Source: Macrococcoides goetzii (lineage in GTDB: Bacteria; Bacillota; Bacilli; Staphylococcales; Staphylococcaceae). From it: a stretch of DNA of 64,000 nucleotides. The translations under genes and the position numbers were made by a program. The notes beneath the pieces are model-generated. The model was given only the letters and a program-made list of their open reading frames with translations. It did not search any database and was not told where the DNA came from. Below, one piece after another: positions 1-12,091 of the stretch (position 1 is the stretch's first letter; every line of letters begins with the position of its first letter). The stretch is taken from NCBI RefSeq assembly GCF_002742385.2, contig NZ_MJBI02000002.1, positions 310,001-374,000 on the forward strand, in the 5' to 3' direction.

Positions 1-33
1 GAAATCGAGCAACAAAAAACTGAACAAAAATAA
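1..33 (+). CDS. rpmC: 50S ribosomal protein L29, C-terminal end (partial)
   Basis: Only the last ten codons and the TAA stop are in the window, reading EIEQQKTEQK. The assignment rests mainly on position: rpmC precedes rpsQ in the S10/spc gene order of Firmicutes, and the short Glu/Lys/Gln-rich end suits L29, which sits near the peptide exit tunnel of the large subunit. The start lies before base 1. Confidence 0.85.
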   Translation, partial: EIEQQKTEQK

Positions 34-59
34 TTTTTAAGGAATAGGAGGGAACTCTT

Positions 60-323
60 GTGAGCGAAAGAAACGATCGTAAAGTTTACACAGGTAAAGT
101 TGTATCTGACAAAATGGATAAAACTATCACTGTTGTAGTTGAGACTTACAAAACACATTCTTTATACGGTAAGCGTGTAAAGTACTCTAAAAAATATAAA
201 GCACATGATGAAAACAACACAGCGAAAATGGGCGATATCGTAAAAATTATGGAAACACGTCCTTTATCAGCTACAAAACGCTTCCGTTTAGTAGAAGTTG
301 TTGAAGAATCAATTATCATTTAA
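60..323 (+). CDS. rpsQ: 30S ribosomal protein S17
   Basis: An 87-residue S17, a primary 16S rRNA-binding protein of the small subunit. The N-terminal part (residues 7-40, [20 protein letters not shown]) is the typical S17 beta-barrel start and the length is normal. The start is GTG at 60, seven bases after AGGAGGG at 46-52. It follows rpmC by 26 bases and precedes rplN by 30, inside the spc operon. Confidence 0.97.
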   Translation: MSERNDRKVYTGKVVSDKMDKTITVVVETYKTHSLYGKRVKYSKKYKAHDENNTAKMGDIVKIMETRPLSATKRFRLVEVVEESIII

Positions 324-335
324 TAAGTAAATTAG

Positions 336-722
<387 letters not shown>

Positions 723-753
723 TAAACACTAATAAAGAGGAGGTGTCTACGAC

Positions 754-1062
754 ATGCATATTAAAAAAGGCGACAAAGTTATCGTTATCACAGGTAAAGA
801 TAAAGGTAAAACAGGAACAGTAATCGAAGCTCTTCCTAAAAAAGATCGCGTAGTTGTTGAAGGTGTAAATATCGCAAAAAAACACCAAAAACCTACTCAA
901 ATGAATCCTGAAGGCGGCATTGTTGAATTTGAAGCTGCAATTCACGTTTCAAATGTTATGTTAATTGACCCAAAAACAAACAAACCAACACGTGTTGGTA
1001 CGAAAATAGAAGATGGCAAGAAAGTACGTGTAGCTAAGAAATCTGGAGAAATCATTAAATAA
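754..1062 (+). CDS. rplX: 50S ribosomal protein L24
   Basis: A 102-residue L24, an assembly-initiator protein that binds the 5' end of 23S rRNA. A KOW motif lies at residues 3-30 ([20 protein letters not shown]), followed by the MNPEGGI segment typical of L24. The start ATG at 754 follows GAGGAGGTG. Spacing to rplE is 23 bases. Confidence 0.97.
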   Translation: MHIKKGDKVIVITGKDKGKTGTVIEALPKKDRVVVEGVNIAKKHQKPTQMNPEGGIVEFEAAIHVSNVMLIDPKTNKPTRVGTKIEDGKKVRVAKKSGEIIK

Positions 1063-1085
1063 TTATCTGGAAGGAGGTTCTCACA

Positions 1086-1631
1086 TTGACACAAACACGT
1101 TTAAAAGAAAAATTCATTAAAGAAATCTCACCTGAAATGATGAAGAAATTTAATTACGCATCAGTGATGGAAGTACCAAAAATCGAAAAAATCGTAGTAA
1201 ACATGGGTATCGGTGACGCAGTTCAAAACTCTAAAGTCTTAGACTCAGCAGTTGAAGAATTACAAGCAATCACTGGTCAAAAACCAATGGTTACACGTGC
1301 TAAAAAATCAATCGCGACATTCCGTTTACGTGAAGGTATGCCTATCGGAGCAAAAGTTACTTTACGTGGCGAAAGAATGTACGAATTCTTTGATAAATTA
1401 GTAAACGTTTCATTACCTCGTGTACGTGACTTCCGTGGTATCTCAAACAAAGCGTTTGACGGTCGCGGTAACTACACATTAGGTGTAAAAGAACAATTAA
1501 TTTTCCCTGAAATCGATTATGATAAAGTAAGTAAAACACGCGGAATGGATATCGTTATCGTAACTACTGCTAACACTGACGAGGAAGCTCGTGAATTGTT
1601 AACACAATTCGGTATGCCATTTCAAAAGTAA
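1086..1631 (+). CDS. rplE: 50S ribosomal protein L5
   Basis: L5 binds 5S rRNA and contacts P-site tRNA in the central protuberance. The 181-residue protein carries the conserved [12 protein letters not shown] and the [16 protein letters not shown] segments of L5. The best start is TTG at 1086, preceded by AAGGAGG; a later ATG would remove conserved N-terminal residues. TTG starts recur in this window (rpsI, the AlbA gene, the HxlR gene). Confidence 0.96.
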   Translation: MTQTRLKEKFIKEISPEMMKKFNYASVMEVPKIEKIVVNMGIGDAVQNSKVLDSAVEELQAITGQKPMVTRAKKSIATFRLREGMPIGAKVTLRGERMYEFFDKLVNVSLPRVRDFRGISNKAFDGRGNYTLGVKEQLIFPEIDYDKVSKTRGMDIVIVTTANTDEEARELLTQFGMPFQK

Positions 1632-1638
1632 TCTCTAA

Positions 1639-1845
<207 letters not shown>

Positions 1846-1874
1846 AATTCAAACCTGAAAGGAGGATATTTTAA

Positions 1875-2273
1875 ATGACTATGTCAGATCCAATCGCAGA
1901 TATGCTAACTCGCGTACGTAACGCAAACATGGTACGTCACGAGAAATTAGAATTACCTGCATCAAACATTAAAAAAGAAATCGCTGAAATCCTTAAACGT
2001 GAAGGATTCGTTAAAAGTGTTGAATATATTGAAGATGATAAACAAGGTGTTATCCGTATGTTCTTAAAATACGGTTCTAACAACGAACGTGTTATCACTG
2101 GTTTAAAACGTATCTCTAAACCTGGTTTACGTGTATACGCAAAAGCTGATGAATTACCAAAAGTATTAAATGGTTTAGGTATTGCATTAGTTTCAACTTC
2201 TGAAGGTGTATTAACTGATAAAGAAGCGCGTCAACGTAACATCGGTGGAGAAGTATTAGCTTACATCTGGTAA
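1875..2273 (+). CDS. rpsH: 30S ribosomal protein S8
   Basis: A 132-residue S8, which binds the central domain of 16S rRNA and in many bacteria also represses translation of its own spc operon. The [13 protein letters not shown] start and the [13 protein letters not shown] region near the C-terminus are diagnostic. ATG at 1875 lies nine bases after GGAGG at 1861-1865; an in-frame ATG at 1881 is too far from it. Confidence 0.97.
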   Translation: MTMSDPIADMLTRVRNANMVRHEKLELPASNIKKEIAEILKREGFVKSVEYIEDDKQGVIRMFLKYGSNNERVITGLKRISKPGLRVYAKADELPKVLNGLGIALVSTSEGVLTDKEARQRNIGGEVLAYIW

Positions 2274-2301
2274 GAATTATTAAAGAAGGAGGTGCCGACT
2301 A

Positions 2302-2838
2302 ATGAGTCGTGTTGGTAAGAAGATTATTGAAATCCCAGCTGGGGTTGACATTAAAATCGACGGTAATACTGTAACGGTTAAAGGACCTAAAGGTGAATTA
2401 ACTAGAACATTTAACGAAGAAATGACATATAAATTAGAAGACAATACTTTAGAAGTAGTTCGTCCATCTGATTCTAAAGCTCATAAAACAATCCACGGAA
2501 CTACACGTGCTTTAATCGCTAACATGGTTGAAGGTGTATCTAAAGGATTCGAAAAGAACTTAGAATTAATCGGGGTTGGTTACCGTGCTCAAATGCAAGG
2601 TAAAAACTTAATCCTTAACGTTGGATACTCTCACCCAATTGAAATCGTAGCTGAAGATGGTATTACATTATCAGTAGATAAAAATACGAAAGTAAAAGTT
2701 GAAGGTATTTCTAAAGAGCGTGTTGGAGCAATCGCTTCAAATATCCGTGCTACTCGTCCTCCAGAGCCTTACAAAGGTAAAGGTGTACGTTACGAAGGCG
2801 AATATGTTCGTCGTAAAGAAGGTAAAACTGGTAAGTAA
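2302..2838 (+). CDS. rplF: 50S ribosomal protein L6
   Basis: A 178-residue L6 with the two-fold repeated L6 fold, near the factor-binding centre of the large subunit. It starts [15 protein letters not shown] and ends with the conserved [14 protein letters not shown] segment and a basic tail. ATG at 2302 follows GAAGGAGGTG. Normal length and position between rpsH and rplR. Confidence 0.98.
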   Translation: MSRVGKKIIEIPAGVDIKIDGNTVTVKGPKGELTRTFNEEMTYKLEDNTLEVVRPSDSKAHKTIHGTTRALIANMVEGVSKGFEKNLELIGVGYRAQMQGKNLILNVGYSHPIEIVAEDGITLSVDKNTKVKVEGISKERVGAIASNIRATRPPEPYKGKGVRYEGEYVRRKEGKTGK

Positions 2839-2865
2839 TCTCTAAAATAAGAAAGGAGAATATTC

Positions 2866-3228
2866 ATGATCACTAAAATCGATAAGAACAAAGTGCGTAT
2901 GAAAAGACATGCTCGTGTACGTAGCAGATTAGCTGGTACTACTGAGCGTCCTCGTTTAAACGTATATCGTTCAAACAAACACATTTACGCACAAGTGATT
3001 GATGACGTTAAAGGTGTAACTTTAGCTCAAGCATCAACACAAGATAAAGGTTTAGGCTTAGAAGCTACTTCAAATGTTGAAGCAGCAGCTAAAGTCGGTG
3101 AAGCAGTTGCTAAATTAGCAGTAGAAAAAGGCGTTAAAGCAGTTGTATTCGACCGCGGAGGATATTTATTCCACGGACGTGTAAAAGCATTAGCTGATGC
3201 AGCACGCGAAAACGGTTTAGAATTTTAA
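2866..3228 (+). CDS. rplR: 50S ribosomal protein L18
   Basis: A 120-residue L18 that carries 5S rRNA into the central protuberance together with L5. Residues 8-45 are Arg-rich ([20 protein letters not shown]) and the C-terminal [20 protein letters not shown] is the L18 signature. Start ATG at 2866 after GAAAGGAG. Confidence 0.97.
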   Translation: MITKIDKNKVRMKRHARVRSRLAGTTERPRLNVYRSNKHIYAQVIDDVKGVTLAQASTQDKGLGLEATSNVEAAAKVGEAVAKLAVEKGVKAVVFDRGGYLFHGRVKALADAARENGLEF

Positions 3229-3246
3229 TAAAAGGAGGAACTCTTA

Positions 3247-3744
3247 ATGCGTCGTGAAAAAGAAGTTAAAGAATTTGAAGAACGCGTAGTTACCATCAAC
3301 CGTGTATCTAAAGTTGTTAAGGGTGGACGTCGTATGCGTTTCACTGCTTTAGTAGTTGTTGGAGATAAAAATGGTCGCGTTGGTTTCGGTACTGGTAAAG
3401 CACAAGAAGTACCAGAAGCGATTAAAAAAGCAATCGAAGATGCTAAGAAAAACTTAATCACTGTTCCTCGTGTTAAAGGTACAACACCTCACGAAGTTAC
3501 AGGTAGATTCGGAGCAGGAAGCGTATTAATCAAACCTGCAGCACCTGGTACAGGAGTTATCGCTGGTGGTCCAGTCCGTGCCGTGTTAGAATTAGCTGGT
3601 ATTACTGATATCTTAAGTAAATCATTAGGTTCAAATACACCGATCAACATGGTTCGCGCTACTGTTCAAGGTTTAAAAGAACTTAAAGTTGCTGAAGATG
3701 TTGCTAAATTACGTGGTAAATCAGTCGAAGAATTATACAATTAA
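3247..3744 (+). CDS. rpsE: 30S ribosomal protein S5
   Basis: A 165-residue S5, a decoding-fidelity protein of the small subunit. Residues 10-75 form the double-stranded-RNA-binding-like domain ([20 protein letters not shown]), followed by the GTGAGSVL-like and [11 protein letters not shown] segments. ATG at 3247 follows AAAGGAGG. Eighteen bases separate it from rplR and fourteen from rpmD. Confidence 0.97.
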   Translation: MRREKEVKEFEERVVTINRVSKVVKGGRRMRFTALVVVGDKNGRVGFGTGKAQEVPEAIKKAIEDAKKNLITVPRVKGTTPHEVTGRFGAGSVLIKPAAPGTGVIAGGPVRAVLELAGITDILSKSLGSNTPINMVRATVQGLKELKVAEDVAKLRGKSVEELYN

Positions 3745-3758
3745 GGAGGGCATAAACA

Positions 3759-3938
3759 ATGGCTAAAATTAAGATTACCCTCACTCGTAGTATTATCGGT
3801 CGTCCTGAAACACAACGTAAAACTGTTAAAGCTTTAGGGCTTAACAAAATGCATCAAACAGTTGAAGTTGATGACAACCCTGCGATTCGTGGGCAAATTA
3901 ACAAAGTAAGTCACTTAGTGACAGTAACAGAAGCATAA
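3759..3938 (+). CDS. rpmD: 50S ribosomal protein L30
   Basis: A 59-residue L30. The translation starts [20 protein letters not shown] and continues through [12 protein letters not shown], the standard L30 pattern. AAGGAGGG lies just before the ATG at 3759. Its position between rpsE and rplO is the conserved spc order. Confidence 0.97.
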   Translation: MAKIKITLTRSIIGRPETQRKTVKALGLNKMHQTVEVDDNPAIRGQINKVSHLVTVTEA

Positions 3939-3965
3939 TATTTTTTAGAATAAGGAGGTGCCGAA

Positions 3966-4405
3966 ATGAAATTACATGAAATGAAACCAGTTGAAGGCGC
4001 TCGTAAAGAACGTAACCGTGTTGGTCGCGGTATGGCTTCAGGTAATGGTAAAACAAGTGGACGTGGTCACAAAGGTCAAAAAGCTCGTTCTGGTGGTGGA
4101 GTACGTTTAGGTTTTGAAGGTGGACAATTACCTTTATTCCGTCGTTTACCAAAACGTGGATTTACAAACATTAACCGTAAAGACTATGCGATTGTTAACT
4201 TAGATCAATTAAACCGTTTTGAAGAAGGTACAGAAGTAACACCAGCTTTACTTATTGAATCAGGTGTAGTATCTAACGAAAAATCAGGTATTAAAATTCT
4301 TGGTAATGGTGAATTAACAGCAAAGTTAACAGTAAAAGCTCATAAATTTTCAGCTTCAGCAAAAGAAGCAATTGAAGGTAAGGGCGGAACAACTGAGGTG
4401 ATCTA

Positions 4406-4406
<1 letters not shown>
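3966..4406 (+). CDS. rplO: 50S ribosomal protein L15
   Basis: A 146-residue L15, a late-assembling large-subunit protein. The N-terminal Gly/Arg-rich extension ([20 protein letters not shown]) threads into rRNA in known ribosomes. The start ATG at 3966 follows AAGGAGGTG. Its TAA shares the A at 4406 with the ATG of secY, so the two genes are probably translationally coupled. Confidence 0.97.
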
Positions 4407-6360
<1,954 letters not shown>

Positions 6361-6411
6361 TCGTTTACCGAGATTCACCTCCTGGTGAGTTGCTTAAGTG
6401 GATGTGATCAG

Positions 6412-6693
6412 TTGAATCAAGTAAGTATTGGTCAAATTGTCACGAGTAATCGTGGCAAAGATAAAGGGTTACCTGGAGTCATTATTGCAATTATCGATCA
6501 TCGATTTGTACTTGTTGCAGACGGAGATAAACGGACTTATGAATATCCAAAGAAAAAGAACCTGTCGCATTTAATACTAAGTGATGAACACTCACCTGAA
6601 ATTAAATCGAGTATTTCTGAAGCAGGTTTTGTAACAGACGCTAAATTACGTTACGTTTTGCAAAAATATACCGCTCGAATTTCGGAATCTTGA
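6412..6693 (+). CDS. KOW-domain RNA-binding protein (YbzG-like)
   Basis: A 93-residue protein beginning [19 protein letters not shown], a KOW-type fold as in ribosomal L14e/L24, then [18 protein letters not shown]. Bacillus has a similar small KOW gene (ybzG) between map and infA. Here it lies directly between adk and infA with no map gene. I prefer TTG at 6412 because GGATGTGAT (6400-6408) is a near-perfect ribosome site; GTG at 6385 lacks one. A role in translation or ribosome biogenesis is an inference from context. Confidence 0.8.
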
Positions 6694-6713
6694 TAAAAAG
6701 GGGGAATTTGAAA

Positions 6714-6932
6714 ATGGCTAAACAAGATGTAATTGAATTAGAAGGTACTGTATTAGATACTTTACCAAATGCAATGTTTAAAGTAGAATTAGAAAATGGT
6801 CATGAGATCTTAGCGCATGTTAGCGGTAAAATTCGTATGAACTACATCCGTATTCTACCTGGCGACAAAGTAACTGTTGAAATGAGTCCTTACGATTTAA
6901 CTCGTGGACGCATTACGTATCGTTATAAATAA
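6714..6932 (+). CDS. infA: Translation initiation factor IF-1
   Basis: A 72-residue S1/OB-fold factor that occupies the A site of the 30S subunit during initiation. It starts [20 protein letters not shown] and contains the conserved [19 protein letters not shown] and [10 protein letters not shown] segments. ATG at 6714 follows AAGGGGG. It precedes rpmJ by 35 bases. Confidence 0.98.
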
Positions 6933-6955
6933 TAAGAACTCCAATATTAAATTAG

Positions 6956-7081
<126 letters not shown>

Positions 7082-7103
7082 GAAAACAGGAGGTGCAATA
7101 TAA

Positions 7104-7469
7104 ATGGCACGTATCGCAGGTGTAGACGTACCACGTGAGAAACGCGTAGTTATCGCATTAACTTACGTTTATGGTATTGGTAAAACAACAGCTCAAAAAA
7201 TCTTAGCAGCTGCTAATGTTAACGAGAGTACTCGTGTGCGCGACTTAACAGAAGATGAATTAAACAGAATCCGTGAACAAGTAGATGGATACAAAGTTGA
7301 AGGTGACTTACGTCGTGAAATCAACTTAAACATCAAACGTTTAATGGAAATTGCTTCATACAGAGGTATTCGTCATCGTCGTGGATTACCAACACGTGGA
7401 CAAAATACTAAAAACAATGCACGTACTCGTAAAGGTCCAGTTAAGACCGTTGCTAACAAGAAGAAATAA
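7104..7469 (+). CDS. rpsM: 30S ribosomal protein S13
   Basis: A 121-residue S13 in the 30S head, contacting P-site tRNA and L5. It starts [20 protein letters not shown] and ends in the basic [19 protein letters not shown] tail that reaches the tRNA. AGGAGGTG precedes the ATG. First gene of the alpha-operon set rpsM-rpsK-rpoA-rplQ. Confidence 0.98.
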   Translation: MARIAGVDVPREKRVVIALTYVYGIGKTTAQKILAAANVNESTRVRDLTEDELNRIREQVDGYKVEGDLRREINLNIKRLMEIASYRGIRHRRGLPTRGQNTKNNARTRKGPVKTVANKKK

Positions 7470-7489
7470 TAAGTAAAGGAGTGAGCTAA

Positions 7490-7879
7490 ATGGCACGTAA
7501 ACAAGTATCACGTAAGCGTAGAGTTAAAAAGAATATTGAGTCTGGTGTTGCACACATCCGTTCAACATTCAACAATACAATCGTAACAATTACTGATGAA
7601 TTCGGTAATGCTTTATCATGGTCATCTGCTGGTGCGTTAGGTTTCAGAGGTTCTCGTAAATCTACACCATTCGCAGCTCAAATGGCATCAGAAACTGCAT
7701 CTAAAGCAGCTATGGAACATGGTTTAAAAACTGTAGAAGTTACTGTTAAAGGACCTGGTCAAGGTCGTGAAGCAGCAATTCGTGCGTTACAATCAGCTGG
7801 TTTAGAAATTACAGCGATTAAAGACGTTACACCAGTACCACATAACGGTTGTCGTCCACCGAAACGTCGTCGCGTATAA
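7490..7879 (+). CDS. rpsK: 30S ribosomal protein S11
   Basis: A 129-residue S11 of the 30S platform. Conserved pieces include [15 protein letters not shown], the [14 protein letters not shown] loop and the C-terminal [18 protein letters not shown] at 7490 follows AAAGGAGTG. It is followed by an 83-base gap before rpoA that carries a possible internal promoter. Confidence 0.98.
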   Translation: MARKQVSRKRRVKKNIESGVAHIRSTFNNTIVTITDEFGNALSWSSAGALGFRGSRKSTPFAAQMASETASKAAMEHGLKTVEVTVKGPGQGREAAIRALQSAGLEITAIKDVTPVPHNGCRPPKRRRV

Positions 7880-7880
7880 T

Positions 7881-7909
7881 TTTCAATTAGTATCAAAGAC
7901 ACTTATAAT
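7881..7909 (+). promoter_or_regulatory. Possible internal promoter ahead of rpoA
   Basis: TTTCAA (7881-7886) and TATAAT (7904-7909) are separated by 17 bases. The -10 is a perfect match but the -35 keeps only three consensus positions. It would boost rpoA and rplQ inside the alpha operon. This is a consensus match only. Confidence 0.35.
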
Positions 7910-7962
7910 AGTATATGGAACTAAAATAAAATTATTCGACGTTGTTGAAGGAGGATTATTAC

Positions 7963-8907
7963 ATGATTGAAATCGAAAAACCTAGAATTGAGACAGTTGA
8001 AATTAGTGAAGATTCTAAATTCGGTAAATTCGTAGTTGAACCGTTAGAACGTGGTTATGGTACAACATTAGGAAACTCCTTACGTCGTATCCTATTATCT
8101 TCATTACCAGGTGCGGCTGTTAAGAATATTGAAATCGAAGGTGTCTTACATGAATTCTCAGCTGTTGAGAATGTAGTGGAAGATGTTACAACAATGATCA
8201 TGAACATCAAAAAGCTTGCGCTTAAAATCTACTCTGATGAAGATAAAACGCTTGAAATTGATGTAAAAGATGAAGGCGTTGTTACTGCGAAAGATATTAT
8301 GCATGACAGTGATGTTGAAATTTTAAATCCTGATTTAAAAATCGCAACAGTATCTAAAGGTGGACACTTAAAAATGCGTTTGGTAGCAAATGCAGGACGT
8401 GGTTACACTTTAGCTGAAGATAATAACACAAGTGATTTACCAATTGGAGTAATTCCAGTTGATTCAATCTACACACCAGTTGAGCGTGTAAACTACACAG
8501 TAGAGAATACACGTGTTGGACAAAGTACTAACTTTGACAAATTAACTTTAGATGTATGGACTGATGGATCATTAACACCACAAGAAGCAATTTCTTTAGG
8601 TGCTAAGATTATGACAGAACATTTAAACATCTTCGTTGACTTAACTGATGAAGCACAAAATGCTGAAATCATGATTGAAAAAGAAGAAGATCACAAAGAA
8701 AAAGTACTTGAAATGTCGATTGAAGAACTTGATTTATCAGTTCGTTCTTATAACTGTCTGAAACGTGCAGGTATTAATTCTGTTCAGGAATTAGCCGACA
8801 AATCAGAAGCTGATATGATGAAAGTTCGTAACTTAGGACGCAAGTCTTTAGAAGAAGTTAAATTTAAATTAGAAGACTTAGGTCTTGGATTAAGAAAAGA
8901 AGACTAG
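7963..8907 (+). CDS. rpoA: RNA polymerase alpha subunit
   Basis: The alpha subunit dimer nucleates RNA polymerase assembly; its C-terminal domain contacts UP elements and activators. The start is ATG at 7963 after GAAGGAGG, giving 314 residues. The N-terminal domain shows [20 protein letters not shown] (about 24-43); the C-terminal domain includes [16 protein letters not shown] and [10 protein letters not shown]. An upstream in-frame start would lie before the ribosome site. Confidence 0.98.
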   Translation: MIEIEKPRIETVEISEDSKFGKFVVEPLERGYGTTLGNSLRRILLSSLPGAAVKNIEIEGVLHEFSAVENVVEDVTTMIMNIKKLALKIYSDEDKTLEIDVKDEGVVTAKDIMHDSDVEILNPDLKIATVSKGGHLKMRLVANAGRGYTLAEDNNTSDLPIGVIPVDSIYTPVERVNYTVENTRVGQSTNFDKLTLDVWTDGSLTPQEAISLGAKIMTEHLNIFVDLTDEAQNAEIMIEKEEDHKEKVLEMSIEELDLSVRSYNCLKRAGINSVQELADKSEADMMKVRNLGRKSLEEVKFKLEDLGLGLRKED

Positions 8908-8926
8908 TTAAAGGAGGTTACGATTC

Positions 8927-9295
8927 ATGGGTTACAGAAAATTAGGTCGTACATCAGATCAACGTAAAGCTATGTTACGCGATTTAGCAACTTCTTTAAT
9001 CGTTAACGAGCGAATCGAAACGACTGAAGCACGCGCAAAAGAATTACGTAAAATCGTAGAAAAATTAATTACTTTAGGTAAACGTGGAGACTTACATGCT
9101 CGCCGTCAAGCAGCTGAAGTTTTACGTCGTGTTGAAATTTTAAATGAAGATGAAACTACACAATTCGCAATTCAAAAATTATTCTCTGACATTGCTCCTC
9201 GTTACACAGAGCGTCAAGGTGGATATACTAGAATTATGAAAGTTGGACCACGTCGTGGAGACGGTTCAGAAATGGTTATCATCGAATTAGTATAA
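8927..9295 (+). CDS. rplQ: 50S ribosomal protein L17
   Basis: A 122-residue L17 near the peptide exit tunnel. It starts [20 protein letters not shown] and contains [10 protein letters not shown] and [12 protein letters not shown], as expected for the family. AAAGGAGG precedes the ATG. It is the last gene of the ribosomal cluster; a structured 348-base gap with terminators follows. Confidence 0.98.
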   Translation: MGYRKLGRTSDQRKAMLRDLATSLIVNERIETTEARAKELRKIVEKLITLGKRGDLHARRQAAEVLRRVEILNEDETTQFAIQKLFSDIAPRYTERQGGYTRIMKVGPRRGDGSEMVIIELV

Positions 9296-9643
9296 TAATA
9301 ATCATCATGGATTTAGGGATCACTTATCTTACACATACACACACATAAGCAAATGAGTGCAACGATAATGTTTGCCACACACAGATATTGTCTAGCTCAG
9401 AGTACTTCGCCATAATAGAATAACGTTTTGCGTGACCTCTAGGCGGAGTGCGCGCTTTTTTCATTATTAAATCCGGAATTCCGGGTTTTTTATTTATATA
9501 CAGACATTTTGTTTTGTGTTAATGATTTATGGTATAAATAATTAACAGAACATGAAATATAATTTATATGCTTTCTAAAAATAACTATTATTCAATATAT
9601 ACTATATATGCAATAATTCAGATAAGAAAAGAGAGGTGATTGT
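9296..9643 (+). other. Gene-free gap after rplQ with terminators
   Basis: No credible coding frame is present. The first half (9310-9430) is unusually rich in short complementary pieces, for example ACTTAT near 9323 and ATAAG near 9345. A GC-rich segment at 9430-9454 can fold and runs into six T residues. A second, palindromic terminator is at 9473-9492. A conserved RNA downstream of L17 genes (L17 downstream element) is known in some Firmicutes; whether this is one needs a covariance search. The last 150 bases are AT-rich leader for ecfA1. Confidence 0.45.
9473..9492 (+). terminator. Terminator of the spc/alpha operon
   Basis: The palindrome CCGGAATTCCGG (9473-9484) is followed by G and a run of T. 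A weaker GC-rich structure ending in TTTTTT lies just upstream (9430-9462), so termination may be in two stages. Confidence 0.75.
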
Positions 9644-10444
9644 ATGGAACCGATCATAACAATTAACAACTTAACATATGTTTATGATGGTCAGAGTATT
9701 CCTGCAATTGACGATCTTTCTTTAACGATTAATAAAGGCGAATGGATTTCTATTGTTGGTCATAACGGTTCAGGTAAGTCCACGTTAGTGAAGCTTATAA
9801 GCGGTATTGAAACCATTCAAAAGGGTGATATTTCAATTGATCATATCTTGCTTACAGAAGATACAATTCAATCTATTCACGAAAGATTAGGCATCGTATT
9901 TCAAAATCCGGATAATCAATTTGTTGGTGCGACTGTGGAGGATGATATTGCCTTTGGATTAGAAAATTACGGGGTATCATATGATGAAATGCATACGCGT
10001 GTAAATCATGCATTAGAATCAGTTAAAATGTCACATATGAGAAGACATGAGCCCCACCATCTCTCCGGTGGTCAGAAACAGCGTGTAGCGATAGCAAGTG
10101 TATTAGCATTGCAACCTAAAGTTATCATCTTAGATGAAGCAACATCTATGCTGGATCCTGAGGGACGTACTGAAATATTAAATATTATAAAGACTGTTCA
10201 GCAAACACATCAACTTACAATCATACATATTACACATCACCTGGAAGAAACGCTGGATAGTGATCGCATCTGTGTAATGAACAGAGGCAGTCTTGTGATG
10301 TCAGGACCGCCTGAATCAATATATAAAAATGCAGATGAGCTTATCTCATTGGGCCTTGATTTACCATTTGAAATGAAAGTAAATCGACTATTATTTAATC
10401 AGGATGAATTTATAACGACAGAGGAGTTGCTTAAGAAACTATGA
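9644..10444 (+). CDS. ecfA1: ECF transporter ATPase A1 (CbiO-type)
   Basis: One of the two ATPases that power the shared energizing module for group II ECF vitamin and metal importers. The 266-residue protein has Walker A GHNGSGKST (39-47), the signature LSGGQKQRVA near 143 and Walker B KVIILDEATSMLD after it. It overlaps ecfA2 by four bases and leads the ecfA1-ecfA2-ecfT-truA run, the standard Firmicutes order. The S-components that give substrate specificity are not in the window. Confidence 0.95.
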   Translation: MEPIITINNLTYVYDGQSIPAIDDLSLTINKGEWISIVGHNGSGKSTLVKLISGIETIQKGDISIDHILLTEDTIQSIHERLGIVFQNPDNQFVGATVEDDIAFGLENYGVSYDEMHTRVNHALESVKMSHMRRHEPHHLSGGQKQRVAIASVLALQPKVIILDEATSMLDPEGRTEILNIIKTVQQTHQLTIIHITHHLEETLDSDRICVMNRGSLVMSGPPESIYKNADELISLGLDLPFEMKVNRLLFNQDEFITTEELLKKL

Positions 10445-11295
10445 AGATACAATTAAATGACGTTGGTTTTCATTATTCTAAAGATACTCCTTTTGAAGTT
10501 CGTGCTTTAACTGACATTAATATGACGTTTGTTGAGAATAAATTTTATGCGATTATCGGACATACTGGATCAGGTAAATCTACTGTGATTCAGCATCTAA
10601 ATGCGCTCATCAAACCGACAGAGGGCAACATTGATATAGATGGTCAGGTAATTACCAGCAAGACGAAGAATAAACATCTTAAACCTATCCGAAAAAAAGT
10701 CGGGATGGTCTTTCAATTTGCAGAACAGCAATTATTTGAAGAAACTGTGCTGAAAGATATCATGTTTGGTCCTATGAACTACGGTATAGTGGAAAAAGAT
10801 GCTGAGGCACGCGCACGTGAACTATTTAATTTATTTGGTATGGATGAGTCTATTCTTCATAAAAGCCCTTTTGAGCTCTCAGGAGGTCAAATGCGTCGTG
10901 TTGCAATAATGGGTGTACTTGCAATGAAACCTGATGTATTAATTGTTGATGAACCTACAGCTGGTCTTGATCCGACAGGACAGCAGGAAATAATGGCGTT
11001 ATTTCATCAGCTGCAACAAGATTTAGGGATCACTGTTATATTAGTTACACATCAAATGGACCAGGCAGCCCGTGCTGATTATCTATATGTGATGCATCAA
11101 GGAAAGGTAGTAGATCAAGGTACACCCCAAGAAATATTCAGTAAAGATTTAACACACTTTGACATCCATCCACCTGAAATTACGCAATTACAAAGAAAGT
11201 TTGAAGCAAAATATGATACTAAATTGCCATATACTGCGCTTTCTATAGAAGATTTTAATGCAATGTATCAAGAATGGAGGAAAAGCCATGCTTGA
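10441..11295 (+). CDS. ecfA2: ECF transporter ATPase A2 (CbiO-type)
   Basis: The partner ATPase of ecfA1, 284 residues. Walker A is GHTGSGKST (40-48), the Q-loop GMVFQFAEQQLFEETV, the signature LSGGQMRRVA and Walker B VLIVDEPTAGLDP. The ATG at 10441 lies within the end of ecfA1 and its own end overlaps ecfT by eight bases, so the three subunits are probably made in step. Confidence 0.95.
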   Translation: MKIQLNDVGFHYSKDTPFEVRALTDINMTFVENKFYAIIGHTGSGKSTVIQHLNALIKPTEGNIDIDGQVITSKTKNKHLKPIRKKVGMVFQFAEQQLFEETVLKDIMFGPMNYGIVEKDAEARARELFNLFGMDESILHKSPFELSGGQMRRVAIMGVLAMKPDVLIVDEPTAGLDPTGQQEIMALFHQLQQDLGITVILVTHQMDQAARADYLYVMHQGKVVDQGTPQEIFSKDLTHFDIHPPEITQLQRKFEAKYDTKLPYTALSIEDFNAMYQEWRKSHA

Positions 11296-12091
11296 TAAAA
11301 TGATTCTTGGTAGATTTGTCCCAATTGAATCTTTCGTACATTCGTTAGATCCGAGAGCGAAGTTGATCTTTGTATTTATTATGACGATACTCGTTTTCTT
11401 TATGGATAACTGGTATGGTTATCTGTTTGGTTTTGTATTGGTATTCCTCATTATTAAATTATCTAATCTTAAATTTATGTTTGTTTTTAATGGTATTAAG
11501 CCTATCCTGTTTTTAATCATTTTTACATTTTTAATGCATGTCTTTTTGACGAAGGGCGGCAGAACATTATTCGACTGGGGAATATTTAATATTCAAATGG
11601 ATGGTGTATTGATGGGGATAATGATTTCATTTCGCTTTATTATTATTATCTTCTTATCGACAGTAATGACACTCACGACAAGTCCAATCGCTTTGACTGA
11701 TGCAATTGAATCAATATTAAATCCATTCAAGAAAATAAAGTTACCAGTACATGAACTTGCGCTAATGATGTCTATCGCTCTTCGTTTTATTCCAACATTG
11801 ATGGATGAAACGCAGAAAGTAATGAAAGCACAAATGTCTCGAGGTAGTGATTTAGCGAGTGGGAACGCATTGCAACGCTTCAAAGCAATTGGACCATTGC
11901 TTATTCCGTTATTTGTATCAGCATTTAAACGCGCAGATGATTTAGCGATTGCCATGGAAGTAAGAGGATATAAAGGAGATATTGGACGTACAAAATATCG
12001 ACAACTTAAATGGCAAACGAAAGATACACTTACGATACTTACACTTATTCCAATCGGTGTCATCATATTCATATTAAGGAGCATCATATAA
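11288..12091 (+). CDS. ecfT: ECF transporter transmembrane protein EcfT
   Basis: The membrane scaffold of the ECF module, coupling EcfA ATPases to exchangeable S-components. The start is ATG at 11288 with GGAGG at 11277-11281, giving 267 residues. About five hydrophobic helices are visible. The two coupling-helix motifs of the family are recognisable (an Ala-Arg-Gly type motif as AQMSRGSD and AMEVRGYKG near the C-terminus). It abuts truA with no gap. Confidence 0.94.
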   Translation: MLDKMILGRFVPIESFVHSLDPRAKLIFVFIMTILVFFMDNWYGYLFGFVLVFLIIKLSNLKFMFVFNGIKPILFLIIFTFLMHVFLTKGGRTLFDWGIFNIQMDGVLMGIMISFRFIIIIFLSTVMTLTTSPIALTDAIESILNPFKKIKLPVHELALMMSIALRFIPTLMDETQKVMKAQMSRGSDLASGNALQRFKAIGPLLIPLFVSAFKRADDLAIAMEVRGYKGDIGRTKYRQLKWQTKDTLTILTLIPIGVIIFILRSII

